Origin: CAVYOD01 sp963770045
Lineage (GTDB): Bacteria; Acidobacteriota; Aminicenantia; Aminicenantales; CAVYOD01
DNA length: 64,000 nt
Assembly (NCBI GenBank): GCA_963770045.1
Contig: CAVYOD010000014.1
Location: 124,001-188,000, forward strand
Direction: 5' to 3'
The notes under the pieces: generated by a model
Seen by the model: only the letters and a program-made list of their open reading frames with translations
What the model was told of the DNA's origin: nothing
Database searches by the model: none
Program-made: the position numbers and the translations under genes
Shown here: positions 1 through 9,368 of the stretch, piece by piece
Layout of the letters: every line of letters starts with the position of its first letter
Position numbering within the stretch: position 1 is the stretch's first letter

Positions 1-407
1 CGAACGGAGTAGCCTCCGCCAGTTTTAGACAGTTCAACCCATTTTACCATATTCCGTTTCATTTTTCCGGGCCCGGCGGGTGCGCCCTTCTTCCGTTTGA
101 GAAGAGCTTTGTAGTTGATATCAAAAGCGCCTTGAGTCTGGGTTTTTATTCGGGCGGAGGTCTCCAGACACTCAAAGACTTCGAGACCGATCCTCAATGA
201 TTCTCCCGGTTTGAGACGGTTGATCTGGCTGACCTCGCTCGATGGATCGAACCGGCTGAAGAGCCTCTCGAGTCTATCGATTTCGGCAAAAACAGCGGCC
301 GAAACCTGGCGGCTGTAGGTCTCCCCTTTTCCGGCGATCAGGAGCTCAAAACAGGTCCCCATCGCCTCATGAGCAAACCGGAAGACATCCCCATTCCCGC
401 CCTTCAT
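1..407 (-). CDS. apbE: FAD:protein FMN transferase, ApbE family (partial, runs off left edge)
   Basis: Reading leftward from an ATG at 407 the frame stays open to the window edge (135 codons). The peptide contains FRFAHEAMGTCFELLIAG near the start, then a helix with EIDRLERLFSRFDPSSEVSQ and INR, which is the N-terminal signature of ApbE proteins. Family members move FMN from FAD onto a Ser/Thr of exported flavoproteins using Mg2+. The ATG overlaps the stop of the upstream membrane-protein gene (ATGA), so it is the fourth gene of the cytochrome operon. No signal peptide or lipobox is visible in the first 20 residues, unusual for a periplasmic ApbE. No flavinylation target with an (S/T)GAT-type motif is seen in the window; it may lie past the edge. 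Confidence 0.85.
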   Translation of the reverse strand, partial: MKGGNGDVFRFAHEAMGTCFELLIAGKGETYSRQVSAAVFAEIDRLERLFSRFDPSSEVSQINRLKPGESLRIGLEVFECLETSARIKTQTQGAFDINYKALLKRKKGAPAGPGKMKRNMVKWVELSKTGGGYSV

Positions 408-1054
408 GAGCTTTTTTGATCGACGACGATGAGGTAAGAAAAATAGACGGCAATCAGCAATGATCCGAGGGCGCTGTAGCGATGCACCTCGGCCATCGTT
501 TTCTGAGCCTCATAATGAAGGAGGGGGACCATAGGGCTGAGCGCCGAGAGAATCAAAAGAAAGCCGCCCAAGACGAATGTCCAAAAAAGCATTTTCTGGA
601 TCGCGGAGGAAGACAAAGTCAGATCCCCGAGCCGGGAAAAATCGATCTCTGGCGATAAAGATTCAGGGTTGAATTCGAACCGTTTGGCTCTCAAGATAAC
701 GACCAGGCAAAGACTCACGGCGTATAGCCCGCCGGCGAAAACATGGAGGAGGAGAGGATATCCGTGAAGGCCGTGCCGGCTGAAAAAGGCATAACCAAAG
801 CCGCTCAGGACGAGAAAAGCATAGCTCCCGATGAAACAGAGGAGAAGCCATTTTTCCGTGGCCGAAAAACGCCAGAGGTTGAGCTCTTTGATCCGGACGT
901 ACTTCTGTCCCGAAAAAGGATCTTTAAAAAACCGGGAGATGTGCTTCCAGAGCCAGTCGAAATAGGCAGACTGTTCCCGCATTCGCCGGTGACGGTGAAA
1001 GGCCAGCCCCAGGACGAGTGCGATGAGTGAGATGAGAGTGACGATAGTAAACAT
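404..1054 (-). CDS. cytochrome b561-like integral membrane protein
   Basis: A 216-residue protein with about five hydrophobic segments (roughly residues 1-19, 67-90, 99-120, 155-177, 193-212). Histidines fall in or beside the segments (H104 in YPLLLHVFAG, H178 in LLHYEAQ, H190 in AEVHRYSAL), a pattern fitting a b-type haem quinone-linked subunit. The family cannot be named with certainty; cytochrome b/b6 or b561-like is inferred from the His/TM layout and from the multihaem cytochrome gene 9 bp upstream. It sits between that cytochrome and apbE with a 4-bp overlap to apbE. Likely role: membrane anchor passing electrons between quinone pool and periplasmic cytochrome. Confidence 0.55.
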   Translation of the reverse strand: MFTIVTLISLIALVLGLAFHRHRRMREQSAYFDWLWKHISRFFKDPFSGQKYVRIKELNLWRFSATEKWLLLCFIGSYAFLVLSGFGYAFFSRHGLHGYPLLLHVFAGGLYAVSLCLVVILRAKRFEFNPESLSPEIDFSRLGDLTLSSSAIQKMLFWTFVLGGFLLILSALSPMVPLLHYEAQKTMAEVHRYSALGSLLIAVYFSYLIVVDQKSS

Positions 1055-1063
1055 GCGTTCCCG

Positions 1064-3399
1064 CTACCTCTTTTCGATGAGGCCGGACAGCCTTCCGAGG
1101 ACCAGCAAGAAGACGATGACCAGCAAAGACCCGATAACCACGGCCGCGGCGAAAAGGACCACTTTAAAAAGCGGCCGGATGGTGAAGGAGAGACCGAAAA
1201 GCGTCTGGAACGGCCTGTCCAAGCCCATAAAAGAATGGGACGAACGTTTCTCAATATTCTGAGTGAGGAGGGGGCCGGAGCCTTTGGCCTCGGCGAAGAA
1301 GAACGCCGAACCGGACCTGTGGCAGTCCTTGCAGCCATTCCAGCCGAGCGACTGCTGGGCCGGCCGGACGTCGTGGGCGAACGGCCAGGCCACAGGTTCG
1401 GCGGCGTCGTGCCGGGAGGAGGAGAGCCTCCCATCATTGTCCAGCCGGAACATCTTCCCGCCCGATACATAAACGTATTCTTCATGGCTAGACTCGGTCT
1501 TCTTTGTCGCCGCCTGGGCAAGCGCCTTGAGGACCAAACCGACCTGCTCTTCGGTCAGGGACTGCTCTTTTCCTGCTGTGGCCGCCGCGGTCCTGATATC
1601 GAAATCAGAAGCGAGCGGCAGAAACTTCCCGTCGCGGGCCCATCCGACCTGCAATTTCCCGGCCAGCTCCTTGGGCGCTTCGGCCGTTTCCAGATTCCCG
1701 TCCGTCAGTCGGTAAAGAGTCTTCTTGACGATAAGCACCGGCCGGCCCGGCGCCCCGTTCATGGTCGCCAGGGCTTCGAGAAGCCTCTGGATGCGCGGTT
1801 CTATTTCGGGGTCCTTGTTTTCGGCGTCCGGATCAAAATCGGAAATCAATGGAGAAGTGTGCCCAGCTTTCTTAAGCCCCCAGGAAGATTCGAAATCCAA
1901 TTTCTCTGCGGTCCGTGGGAAGGGATTCAATCCGCCGTCCGCGTTGAGCTCAAAAATATTTCCCTGGGTGATCAGGACCGGAACCTCCTCGTTCTCGGCA
2001 AAAATAAGAGAGCGCGAGCAAGACCTGTCCGATCCGCTTTTCCGAATCGAAGAATTCTGCGGCGGCAGCCCTGGCCTCGGAAGGCTTGAGAGGTGCAATT
2101 TCTTTGCCCTTCAATCTCCCCCAAAAAGCCGGCCAGGTGAGCCGGTTTGGGGTGATCACTCCCCGCTCGTCCTTGATATAGACCGGCTCATCAATTTTGG
2201 GCGAATCCGTGGACCACTGGGCGATGCCGTAGATGCCGAGCCGGTTGGCCCTGGACGTCCGAACCTGCGTAAGATTCTCGGCCGGAGCTGGTCCGGCATG
2301 GCAGACGGTGCAGGAAAGATACTTGAAGTGGACGACCGGGATGCCTTTGTGTTTTGGATAAGGGGCACCCATCCGTCCCGGGGTGACATTCTTTTTTCCT
2401 GAGGGGTCCTCTCCAAGGTGGCAGCCCCGACAGGTAAAGGAGCGGGCAGCGCTCCGAGCCGGCTGAGCATTTTCGCCCTCATACCCCCTGATCATGGCGT
2501 GCCCGAGGTCATTCCGGTGGCACTCCACGCACTTGATGCCGGCCTTGCTGTGAACGTCCGCATCCGACTCCGATTTCGTCGCCGACACCGCCGAAACCGA
2601 GTGGCAGGCCAGACAGCGGTTGTCGTCAGGCTTATGGACGACATCAAAAAAATAGCGGTGCTTGCTGTCGAAATCGGCCGGTTTATATTTGACATAGGGC
2701 GCCACCGCCCATTCCTGGTCATCGGGATTGGGGCCTTCATAGGATGTCCCAGGTCCCTTTGAGACGGGAGGCCATTCCGCCCACTTCGCCGAGCCCTGAC
2801 GCGGCCGTGGCCGCCCAGCGGAAATTCTCGCGAAGGACCTGCTTGGCCCATTCGCTGAGGTCCTGTTTGAAAGAGGCGTTGTGACAGGACAGGCAGTCGA
2901 TCTCGATTTTCCCGGAAACGTTCCAGCGGTCATCAGGCGTTTCATCGGTCTCTTCCGGCTCTCCCGGCCCCCCACCCGGCATGTGCCGGCCGAAGAGCAA
3001 AGTGAAATCCCAAAGGCTGAGGCCGACCGTCCGGGGATTCCAGCTTCCTTTCCAGTTGTGGAAGGAGAGCGGAAGCCAGGTTCCCGTTCCCCTATCAACC
3101 CAGATCCAGGGCTCGCCGGGGCGGCCGGAGTTTGAGGATCCAACAGTGTTGAAGTGGAGGCCGGTTCGAACCGTCCCGTAGTCATGACAGGGTCCGCATG
3201 TGTATCTGGCCGAATAAGGCATCGGGTTTGGCTCGGTCGGAATAATGGGCTGATCGAACTCGTCTCTCAGAGGGATGACGTGCACCGGCGTTGTCCTGTT
3301 CCCGTCCCACGCCTTCTGCTTCTGGCCGGCCGGCCTGGCAATCATCCCGAGCAGGCATAGGCCGGCTGCGATCGCGAAGCAAAGTCTTGATATTTTCAT
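1064..3399 (-). CDS. seven-haem cytochrome c with C-terminal membrane anchor (two frameshifts)
   Basis: Three overlapping reading frames join into one protein of about 778 residues. Frame A (from ATG 3399) has a signal peptide MKISRLCFAIAAGLCLLGMI and haem motifs CGPCH (68-72) and CLSCH (169-173). Frame B adds CLACH, CVECH, CRGCH and CTVCH. Frame C adds CKDCH and ends in one hydrophobic helix (VVLFAAAVVIGSLLVIVFLLVLG) and a short basic tail. Removing one G near 2797 joins A to B as SGSAKWAEW; a second shift lies near 2010. All seven CxxCH motifs survive, so sequencing error is likelier than decay. The start overlaps the stop of the Tat oxidoreductase gene (ATGA). Likely periplasmic electron carrier. 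Confidence 0.8.
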
Positions 3400-4770
3400 G
3401 CTTTGAACTGCTCGGGGCGGAATTCGATCAGGCGCCGGGTACTGACCGCTTCGTTCGCCTTCAACACGGCTACCGCGGATTCGTAGGCAAGCTCTGCCGG
3501 GCAGCTCAGAGGCGTCCCGTAGAGAATAGCGTTAAAGAAATTCTCGAGGTGGGGCTGATGGGCCGGCTTGGCAAGCTCCACCGGCAGAGGCCAGCGGCCC
3601 GCTTCGACTGTGACCCGGACGTCGACAAAGATATTCTTGGTCTCGATTTTTTGGATGGGCTTGGTCTCGGAATTCAGGAGCCCCTGCTTGGCCAACGAAT
3701 CCCATTCAGGCGCGTGAGGCTCTCTCATGGCCCAATTGCCGCGCTGCGGAATTTCGGAGAGGACCAGGGATCCGTTTTCGCCCATGAAGGTCTCGTAGAA
3801 TCCGCCATGCTGTGTCGTCGTCTGGACCTGGTAGAAGGCCCGCGCTGCGCCCTGCTTGGTTTCGAATTCGTAGATGGTCATGACGTTGTCGTACCACTGC
3901 CAGTTCTTGTAGAAATCGATCCCGCCGCTGGCCACGACGGATTTCGGGTTGACGCCGATAAACCCAGCTGAAAAGGTCGATCTGATGAGAGCCGAGGTCG
4001 ACCATCGGGCCTCCGCCATACTTTTTGTAGAGGCGCCAGTTCCTGAACTCGGTCATGGATCCATAGCCGTATTTGTCCAGCGTCGCCTGGTCGATGGCGT
4101 ACTTTTCGGGCCAGCCTAGGAGATCGCTCTTGGCCCGGTTCCACTGGGCATAGGCGGCCGTGACCCGCCCGAGCAGGTTTCTTTCGTGGATCAGCCTGTC
4201 GATGGCATGGATGTAGCGGGGATTGCTCCGCCTCTGGTGGCCGATCTGGAGGAGCTTTCCTGTCTCCCGCGCCGTATGCACCATCGACCTGGCGTTTTCC
4301 AGGGAATTGGACATCTCTTTTTCGCAGTAGACATGGAGACCGGATTTGAGGCAGGCGTTGGCATGCTCGGCGTGCATCCAATCGGGCGTGGCCACCAAGA
4401 TGGCTTGAAGGCCTTTTTCCTTGGCCAGGAGTTCACGGTAGTCCTCGTAGACATTAACCACTTGGCCGTACTTTTTGAGATAGCCCTTGGCGTACTGACG
4501 GCTGTATTCCCAGATGTCGCAGACGGCCCGGACGCGGATTCCCGGGATGCGCAGGCAGGATTCGATCAGGACCCGGCCCTGGGAGCCGGCACCGATGACG
4601 GCGATATTCAATTCCGAGGAATCTTTCTTGGCGGCGACTTTTTCCGGAGCCTGCTGGCCGCTGAGCGCCGTCCCGCCGATGGCCATCCCCAGACCCGCCG
4701 CAGCGGACGACCTCAAAAAGTCTCGCCGGGAAATTGATTTTGGATCGTCTTTCCCCCTGTGTTCGCTCAT
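3396..4770 (-). CDS. Tat-exported Gfo/Idh/MocA oxidoreductase (one frameshift)
   Basis: Start chosen at ATG 4770 (MSEHRGKDDPKSISRRDFLR), giving a twin-arginine signal SRRDFLRSSAAAGLGMAIGG. A Rossmann fold follows (LNIAVIGAGSQGRVL), then VATPDWMHAEHA and the CEKEMS motif that corresponds to the family EKP motif. C-terminal half (GIDFYKNWQWYDNVMTIYEF and onward) is in another frame, joined by a single-base shift near 3965. Family members are NAD(P)-dependent sugar or polyol oxidoreductases that hold their nucleotide tightly when exported. The stop overlaps the start of the multihaem cytochrome gene, so the two are translated together. That link suggests that periplasmic sugar oxidation feeds electrons to the cytochrome (inference). 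Confidence 0.85.
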
Positions 4771-4861
4771 CTTAACCTTCTTTTGTTTATCTTCGGGCAC
4801 AAGTCTTGAGTCTTCATTTTTAGCACACAATCACCCGCGCTTCAACAGAATCTCGGGCCCC

Positions 4862-4882
4862 GTACCCCGTTCCCCGTACCCA
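4862..4882. repeat. degenerate heptamer tandem repeat
   Basis: Three consecutive 7-mers, GTACCCC, GTTCCCC and GTACCCA, lie in the spacer between the isomerase stop and the downstream oxidoreductase gene. This is a member of the window-wide heptamer family described in the findings. Confidence 0.6.
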
Positions 4883-4889
4883 GATGATC

Positions 4890-5882
4890 TTATTTCGTCT
4901 TCATGTCCCGGTCAAAGGAGACGCCGGAGGGAGAGAAGTTCATTCTCCTCACGAACTCCAGAGACTCCCGGGCTCCGAGCTCGCGGTCCATGTTGTTATC
5001 TTCCCATTCCACGGAAAGCGGCCCTCCGTATCCGATGCTGTTGAGCTCCCGGATGATCTCCTCGAAATTCACGTCGCCGTGGCCGAGGGATCTAAAATTC
5101 CAGCCCCTCCGCACGTCGCCGAAAGGAAGGAATGAGCCGAGGATGCCGGCTTTGCCGTCGAGTGTAACGGCTGCATCCTTCATATGAACATGATAGATTC
5201 TGTCTCCGAACTCACGGATGAAGAGATGGGGCTCGAGGCCCTGCCAGAGCAGGTGACTGGGATCAAAGTTCAGCCCGAGGGCTGGCCTCCGCCCGAAAAC
5301 CTCGAGCAGTTTTTTTGTCGTGTAAAGGTCAAAAGCGATTTCCGAGGGGTGGACCTCGAGGGCAAACCTGACACCGTTCCGGTCGAACTCGTCAAGGATC
5401 GGGGACCACAGGTCCAATATTCTTTTGTAACCTTGTTCGACCATTCGTTCGCTCGTCGGGGGAAAAGAATACCAGGCTTTCCAGATCGGCGATCCCATGA
5501 AGCCGGTGACAACCGAGCAGCCCATTTTCTTCGCGGCCCGGGCCGTGGCCTTCATCTCCTCAACGGCCCAGCGCCTGATTCCTTCGGGATTGCCTTTGAC
5601 TTCTTCCGGAGCGAAAGCGTCCAGTCGCTCGTCAGCGAGGTCGCCGACACATTGGCCGGACAGATGCGCGCCCAATGCCCAGCACTTCAGGCTGTATTTC
5701 TCCAGAAGCCTCTTTCTTTCTTTGACATAGCGGGAGTCGCCGGCCGCCCGACGAACATCCAGGTGATCGCCCCAACAGGCGATCTCCAGCCCGTCGTATC
5801 CCCAGCGGCTCGCCTTTTGACAGATTTCCTCGAAAGGAAGATCTGTCCATTGCCCGGTAAACAAAGTCACTGGTCTAGGCAT
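4890..5882 (-). CDS. sugar phosphate isomerase/epimerase-like TIM-barrel protein
   Basis: Start set at ATG 5882 (MPRPVTLFTGQWTDLPFEEI), preceded by GGAGGGG at normal spacing; an in-frame upstream extension is non-homologous. The 330-residue protein has xylose-isomerase-like AP-endonuclease-2 features: GYDGLEIACWGDHLD near the start, ALEVHPSEIAFD (metal-binding Glu/His), LNFDPSHLLWQG, HVHMKDA and GHGDVNFEEII, and a late Glu in LSVEWEDN. Such proteins isomerise or epimerise keto sugars and inosose-type compounds with a divalent metal. It is the last gene of an operon with a Gfo/Idh/MocA oxidoreductase, the standard pairing in inositol and keto-sugar catabolism. Substrate unknown. Appears cytoplasmic. 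Confidence 0.85.
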   Translation of the reverse strand: MPRPVTLFTGQWTDLPFEEICQKASRWGYDGLEIACWGDHLDVRRAAGDSRYVKERKRLLEKYSLKCWALGAHLSGQCVGDLADERLDAFAPEEVKGNPEGIRRWAVEEMKATARAAKKMGCSVVTGFMGSPIWKAWYSFPPTSERMVEQGYKRILDLWSPILDEFDRNGVRFALEVHPSEIAFDLYTTKKLLEVFGRRPALGLNFDPSHLLWQGLEPHLFIREFGDRIYHVHMKDAAVTLDGKAGILGSFLPFGDVRRGWNFRSLGHGDVNFEEIIRELNSIGYGGPLSVEWEDNNMDRELGARESLEFVRRMNFSPSGVSFDRDMKTK

Positions 5883-5901
5883 GATTCCCCTCCGGCCTTT
5901 A

Positions 5902-5995
5902 CTGAGGACGTGTGCTTGTTTTAGGCCCTCCCTGATTGCAGGGAGGGAAGGGTAGGTTAATATCACTAAATTAGAGTCTTCTGGCACGTCCTCAG
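5902..5995. repeat. nested inverted repeats in 250-bp spacer
   Basis: An outer perfect 11-bp inverted repeat (CTGAGGACGTG at 5902-5912, CACGTCCTCAG at 5985-5995) encloses a tight hairpin with 9-bp arms CCCTCCCTG / CAGGGAGGG (5926-5934, 5939-5947) and a 4-nt loop. There is no T-run, so it is not a standard intrinsic terminator. The rest of the spacer 5883-6136 holds no gene; a purine-rich stretch lies at 6050-6080. Confidence 0.6.
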
Positions 5996-6136
5996 AAAGA
6001 CTGGTTCTTCCGAAGACGCACGTTCGGACTTTTTGATTAGTGATCTTCCACCTTCCTGCCCCCCTTCCTTCCCTCCGGCCTTTGAGCCTCTTGGTCGTTT
6101 TGACATTTCCCATTGATCCGCGCATCAGCATAGTAT

Positions 6137-7309
6137 CTAAAAATCAACCCACACCGCGCCTTTTTTCGAGCTCTCGACGCATCTCTCGATGTACCTGACG
6201 CCACGGATTCCGTCATCGACACCGGGGAAATCCAGGTCGTCGGGCGTGAGAGGTTCTCCGGCAATCTTCTTCCCGAGGGCGGTGATGAAGGTTGAATAGA
6301 GATTGGCGAAGCACTCAAAATAGCCTTCGGGATGTCCGGAGGGTAGGCGCGACAGGCCCTGGGCACGAGGATACATCGGATCGCGGCCGCGCGAAAGGAC
6401 ACTCGACGGCCTGTCCAGGAACGAGACCCTGGCATAATTGGGGTGTTCCTGGATCCATTCCACAGAGCCTTTGGTCCCGTAGATCCTGACTTTGAACCCG
6501 TTGTCATGCCCGATCGCGATCTGGGAGCTCCAGTAAAGGCCCTTCGCTCCGCCCTCATAGTTCACCATGACCGAAGCGTTGTCATCCAGGACGCGGCCCT
6601 CTCCAAACATGTCCAGCCTGGCGCAAAGGGATTTGATTCTCAGCCCCGTGAGATAGGAGACCATGTTTTCGATGTGACTGCCGATATCGCCCGTGCAATT
6701 GGAGATCCCGGCGAGGGCAGGGTCCGTCCTCCAGGCAGATTGTTTTTGGCCGGTCTTTTCGAGAGGAGTTGCGAGCCACTCTTGTGGATACTCGGCGCTC
6801 ACAAAACGAATCTCGCCCAGCTCGCCGTGGCTGATCATGTCCCGCAAGTGTTTGATCATCGGATAGCCGGAGTAGGCATAGGTGACACAGAAGAAAAGGT
6901 CTTTTTTCGCGGCCAGTCTCTTGAGCGCCTCGGCGTCGCGGCTGCTTGTCGTCAGAGGTTTGTCGCAGACGACATGAAATCCGTTCTCAAGAGCGAGCCG
7001 GGAGATAGCATAATGAGAGCTATTGGGTGTCACGACGACCAGGAAATCCATTTTGTCCTTCCGACGAGCTTCTCCCCGAATCATTTCCGAATAGGAAGGA
7101 TAGAGGCGTTTTTTGGACAGGCCGAGGAGGTCGCCGGTCGCCAGCGTGTTTTCATGGCTTTGAGAAAAACAACCCGCGACGATTTGCGCCTTGCCGTCCA
7201 TGGCGATAGCCTTGCGATGGACGTCTCCGATGAATGCTCCCGGTCCGCCGCCGACCATCCCATACCTGAGCTTAGGAGTTTTTTTGCCGGATCCTTGGCC
7301 TTCGATCAT
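6137..7309 (-). CDS. Gfo/Idh/MocA family oxidoreductase, cytoplasmic
   Basis: A complete 390-residue protein. The Rossmann dinucleotide fold is at residues 15-30 (YGMVGGGPGAFIGDVH), followed by VVVTPNSSHYAISRLAL and the CDKPLT motif whose lysine is catalytic in the family. GDIGSHIENM holds the usual C-domain histidine. The start has no signal peptide, unlike its two relatives in this window, so it should use free NAD(P) in the cytoplasm. It lies 23 bp after the HEAT-repeat gene, with the isomerase gene about 250 bp downstream on the same strand. A role in a sugar or cyclitol oxidation-isomerisation route is likely; substrate unknown. Confidence 0.85.
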   Translation of the reverse strand: MIEGQGSGKKTPKLRYGMVGGGPGAFIGDVHRKAIAMDGKAQIVAGCFSQSHENTLATGDLLGLSKKRLYPSYSEMIRGEARRKDKMDFLVVVTPNSSHYAISRLALENGFHVVCDKPLTTSSRDAEALKRLAAKKDLFFCVTYAYSGYPMIKHLRDMISHGELGEIRFVSAEYPQEWLATPLEKTGQKQSAWRTDPALAGISNCTGDIGSHIENMVSYLTGLRIKSLCARLDMFGEGRVLDDNASVMVNYEGGAKGLYWSSQIAIGHDNGFKVRIYGTKGSVEWIQEHPNYARVSFLDRPSSVLSRGRDPMYPRAQGLSRLPSGHPEGYFECFANLYSTFITALGKKIAGEPLTPDDLDFPGVDDGIRGVRYIERCVESSKKGAVWVDF

Positions 7310-7332
7310 GGCTCACCTTCCTCCCTCTTTCC

Positions 7333-9351
7333 TCATTTCTTTTTCAGCTTTCCGCTGATCTTCTCAACCGCGGCCTGAGCCTCGGCCTTGACTTCCTCGG
7401 TGGCGAGAAGCGACTCGGCCACCTTGAGGGCCTCTTCGCAGGGAAAATCGGGCAGGGCGCCGAGGACAAGCTTTTTCTCTTCGGGCCGCTCGGTGAGCTC
7501 AAGGGCTTCTTTTAGAGACGCCGTCGCGCCTTCGGGCGAGCGGTAAGGTTCGAGCCCGACCATTCGCACATAAGCCCGAAGGGCCAGCACTTTGTGGTTA
7601 AGGTTCTGGGAATTCTTGGCGATCGAGAGGACATCGTCGCGGGCGGAAATGGTCGGCCACTCCGCCAGAGCCCGGACGGCGGCGTCCACGACAACCGGGT
7701 CGGGATCCTCCAAAGCCTTGCGGACGGCCGGAAGGGAGCTGTCGTCGCCGATTTTTCCCAGGACGCCGATGAGCGCTCCCCGCTTTTTCGGTTCCGCTTC
7801 AGAAGCCAGCACGGCCTCGACGGCATCGGCCCGGGCATAGGGCCGGACGATTTTCAAGGCAAGGGCGGCCACCGTGCTTTCCATCTCCGATATCTCAGAT
7901 TCGTCTTCCATTTTGAGCATGACAGTGATCAATAAACGCAAATCCGCAAGCGTAGCGATCTCCTTGAGAGCTTTGGCGGCTTGGATTCTCGTTGAGGCGG
8001 AAGGTGACTCCAGAAGCTTTATCAAGAGATCCTTGCCTTCGTGAATCCCGCGTTCCTTGACGGCCAGAACAAGCTCGTTCCTGATTCCTTCATCCTGGCT
8101 TCCTTCGAGACCTTGGAGAACGGCCCGGTCGACCTCAGCTCCCTTGAGATTCCAAAGGGATTCCCGGGCGGCGATTTGTTCCTTCCCGACGGACTGGGCG
8201 GCGCGTCCCGCCAGGAATGAGACGACAGAGATATCGCCGATTTTTCCGAGCGCCCTGAGCGAGGCGATCCTGACCTCCGGGCGTTGGCTCTCGGCGGTTT
8301 TAAGAATAGTACCGAGCACGGTCTCTTTTGGATAGTCCGCCAGGACATTCAGGAGCTGAACCTGGCTCTGTTCCGGGAGCTTGGGCAGAAGCTTCAAGAC
8401 CGGCCCGATTGAATCCGCGTCGAACACCGACTTGATCATGGCGATGGCGGGAGCATGCGTTTCAGAATCGCGTCCCTCGAGGGCACTCAGGATGATTCGA
8501 GCTCCGCTCGTTCCCGCCGCCCCGATTTTCCCTTTCAGAGCCGCTTGCTTGGCAACGAGAGACGGGTGAGAGGTTAAGACTTTTTCATAGATGGCGGTTG
8601 CCTGTGGATATTCTTTTTCTGAGACAAAGTTCTCGGCGCTAAGAAGCAGGGCCGAAGTCACCCGGCTTTTCAATTCCCCCCGTGTTCTGTCCAAAGAAGC
8701 CGATAAAAGTGCCGAGGCTTCGGACCCGCCGATCTTGCCAAGAGCGGTCGCGGCGGCCGCGGCTTCGCTCTCATCCCGTCCTCGGAGCAAGCGGCCGAGA
8801 AGAGGCGTTGCCTCTCCGGCCCGCCTTTCCCCCAGGGAAGAGATCAGGCCTATTTTCAGAGGCCCACTCGCTTTCTCCAGCGCGTCCGCCAAAGCCTTGG
8901 CGGCAGCGTCGCCCGGGATTTTTTCCAGGGCATATCGGGCTATGTCCGAGGTCTCGGCTTCGAGAAGCATCTTTCCCAAAACGGGAACCGACTTTTCAGT
9001 TCCAATCCGGCGCAACCAGCGACAGACGGCGAGCTTTCCGGCGACGGTCGCCTTTCCTTCCAAGAAAGCCTGAAATTGAACTTCGCATTCCTCTCTCGAG
9101 GAGGCCGAATCCTTGTGGGTAAGGACGTAATCCCTGAGATCGGCGAGCACGGATTCGCTTTGTCCGTAATCATACAAGGCCAAGCGCTTGAGGATATCTT
9201 CGAGCGAAGCCGCCGAGGTCCGGGTTTGATCTGCGTTCTGAGAAAAAGCCGGGGCCGAAGCGAGACCCGCCAGGAATACCGTCAGGAAAGCCACGACGAT
9301 GAAGGATCCCTCTGTTTTTCTTTCAACCCCTTTCACTGCTTTGCACATCAT
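7333..9351 (-). CDS. secreted HEAT/PBS-lyase-repeat protein
   Basis: Start at ATG 9351, seven bases after AAGGAGA; signal peptide with hydrophobic core SFIVVAFLTVFLAGLASAPAFSQ. The remainder (about 640 residues) is built of ~31-residue helical repeats with the pattern ALGKIGD / ALEDPDPVVVDAAVRALAEW typical of HEAT or PBS-lyase-like repeats. No catalytic motif is visible. Such solenoids act as protein-binding scaffolds, here probably in the periplasm. It lies between two Gfo/Idh/MocA genes with spacers of 17 and 23 bp, so it is co-transcribed with them. Confidence 0.8.
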   Translation of the reverse strand: MMCKAVKGVERKTEGSFIVVAFLTVFLAGLASAPAFSQNADQTRTSAASLEDILKRLALYDYGQSESVLADLRDYVLTHKDSASSREECEVQFQAFLEGKATVAGKLAVCRWLRRIGTEKSVPVLGKMLLEAETSDIARYALEKIPGDAAAKALADALEKASGPLKIGLISSLGERRAGEATPLLGRLLRGRDESEAAAAATALGKIGGSEASALLSASLDRTRGELKSRVTSALLLSAENFVSEKEYPQATAIYEKVLTSHPSLVAKQAALKGKIGAAGTSGARIILSALEGRDSETHAPAIAMIKSVFDADSIGPVLKLLPKLPEQSQVQLLNVLADYPKETVLGTILKTAESQRPEVRIASLRALGKIGDISVVSFLAGRAAQSVGKEQIAARESLWNLKGAEVDRAVLQGLEGSQDEGIRNELVLAVKERGIHEGKDLLIKLLESPSASTRIQAAKALKEIATLADLRLLITVMLKMEDESEISEMESTVAALALKIVRPYARADAVEAVLASEAEPKKRGALIGVLGKIGDDSSLPAVRKALEDPDPVVVDAAVRALAEWPTISARDDVLSIAKNSQNLNHKVLALRAYVRMVGLEPYRSPEGATASLKEALELTERPEEKKLVLGALPDFPCEEALKVAESLLATEEVKAEAQAAVEKISGKLKKK

Positions 9352-9368
9352 CTGGGTCTCCTTGTGTC

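Noticed and set aside
1235..2089. 284-codon plus-strand ORF opposite the cytochrome gene
   Set aside because: Antisense shadow of the multihaem cytochrome, whose frames carry seven CxxCH motifs.
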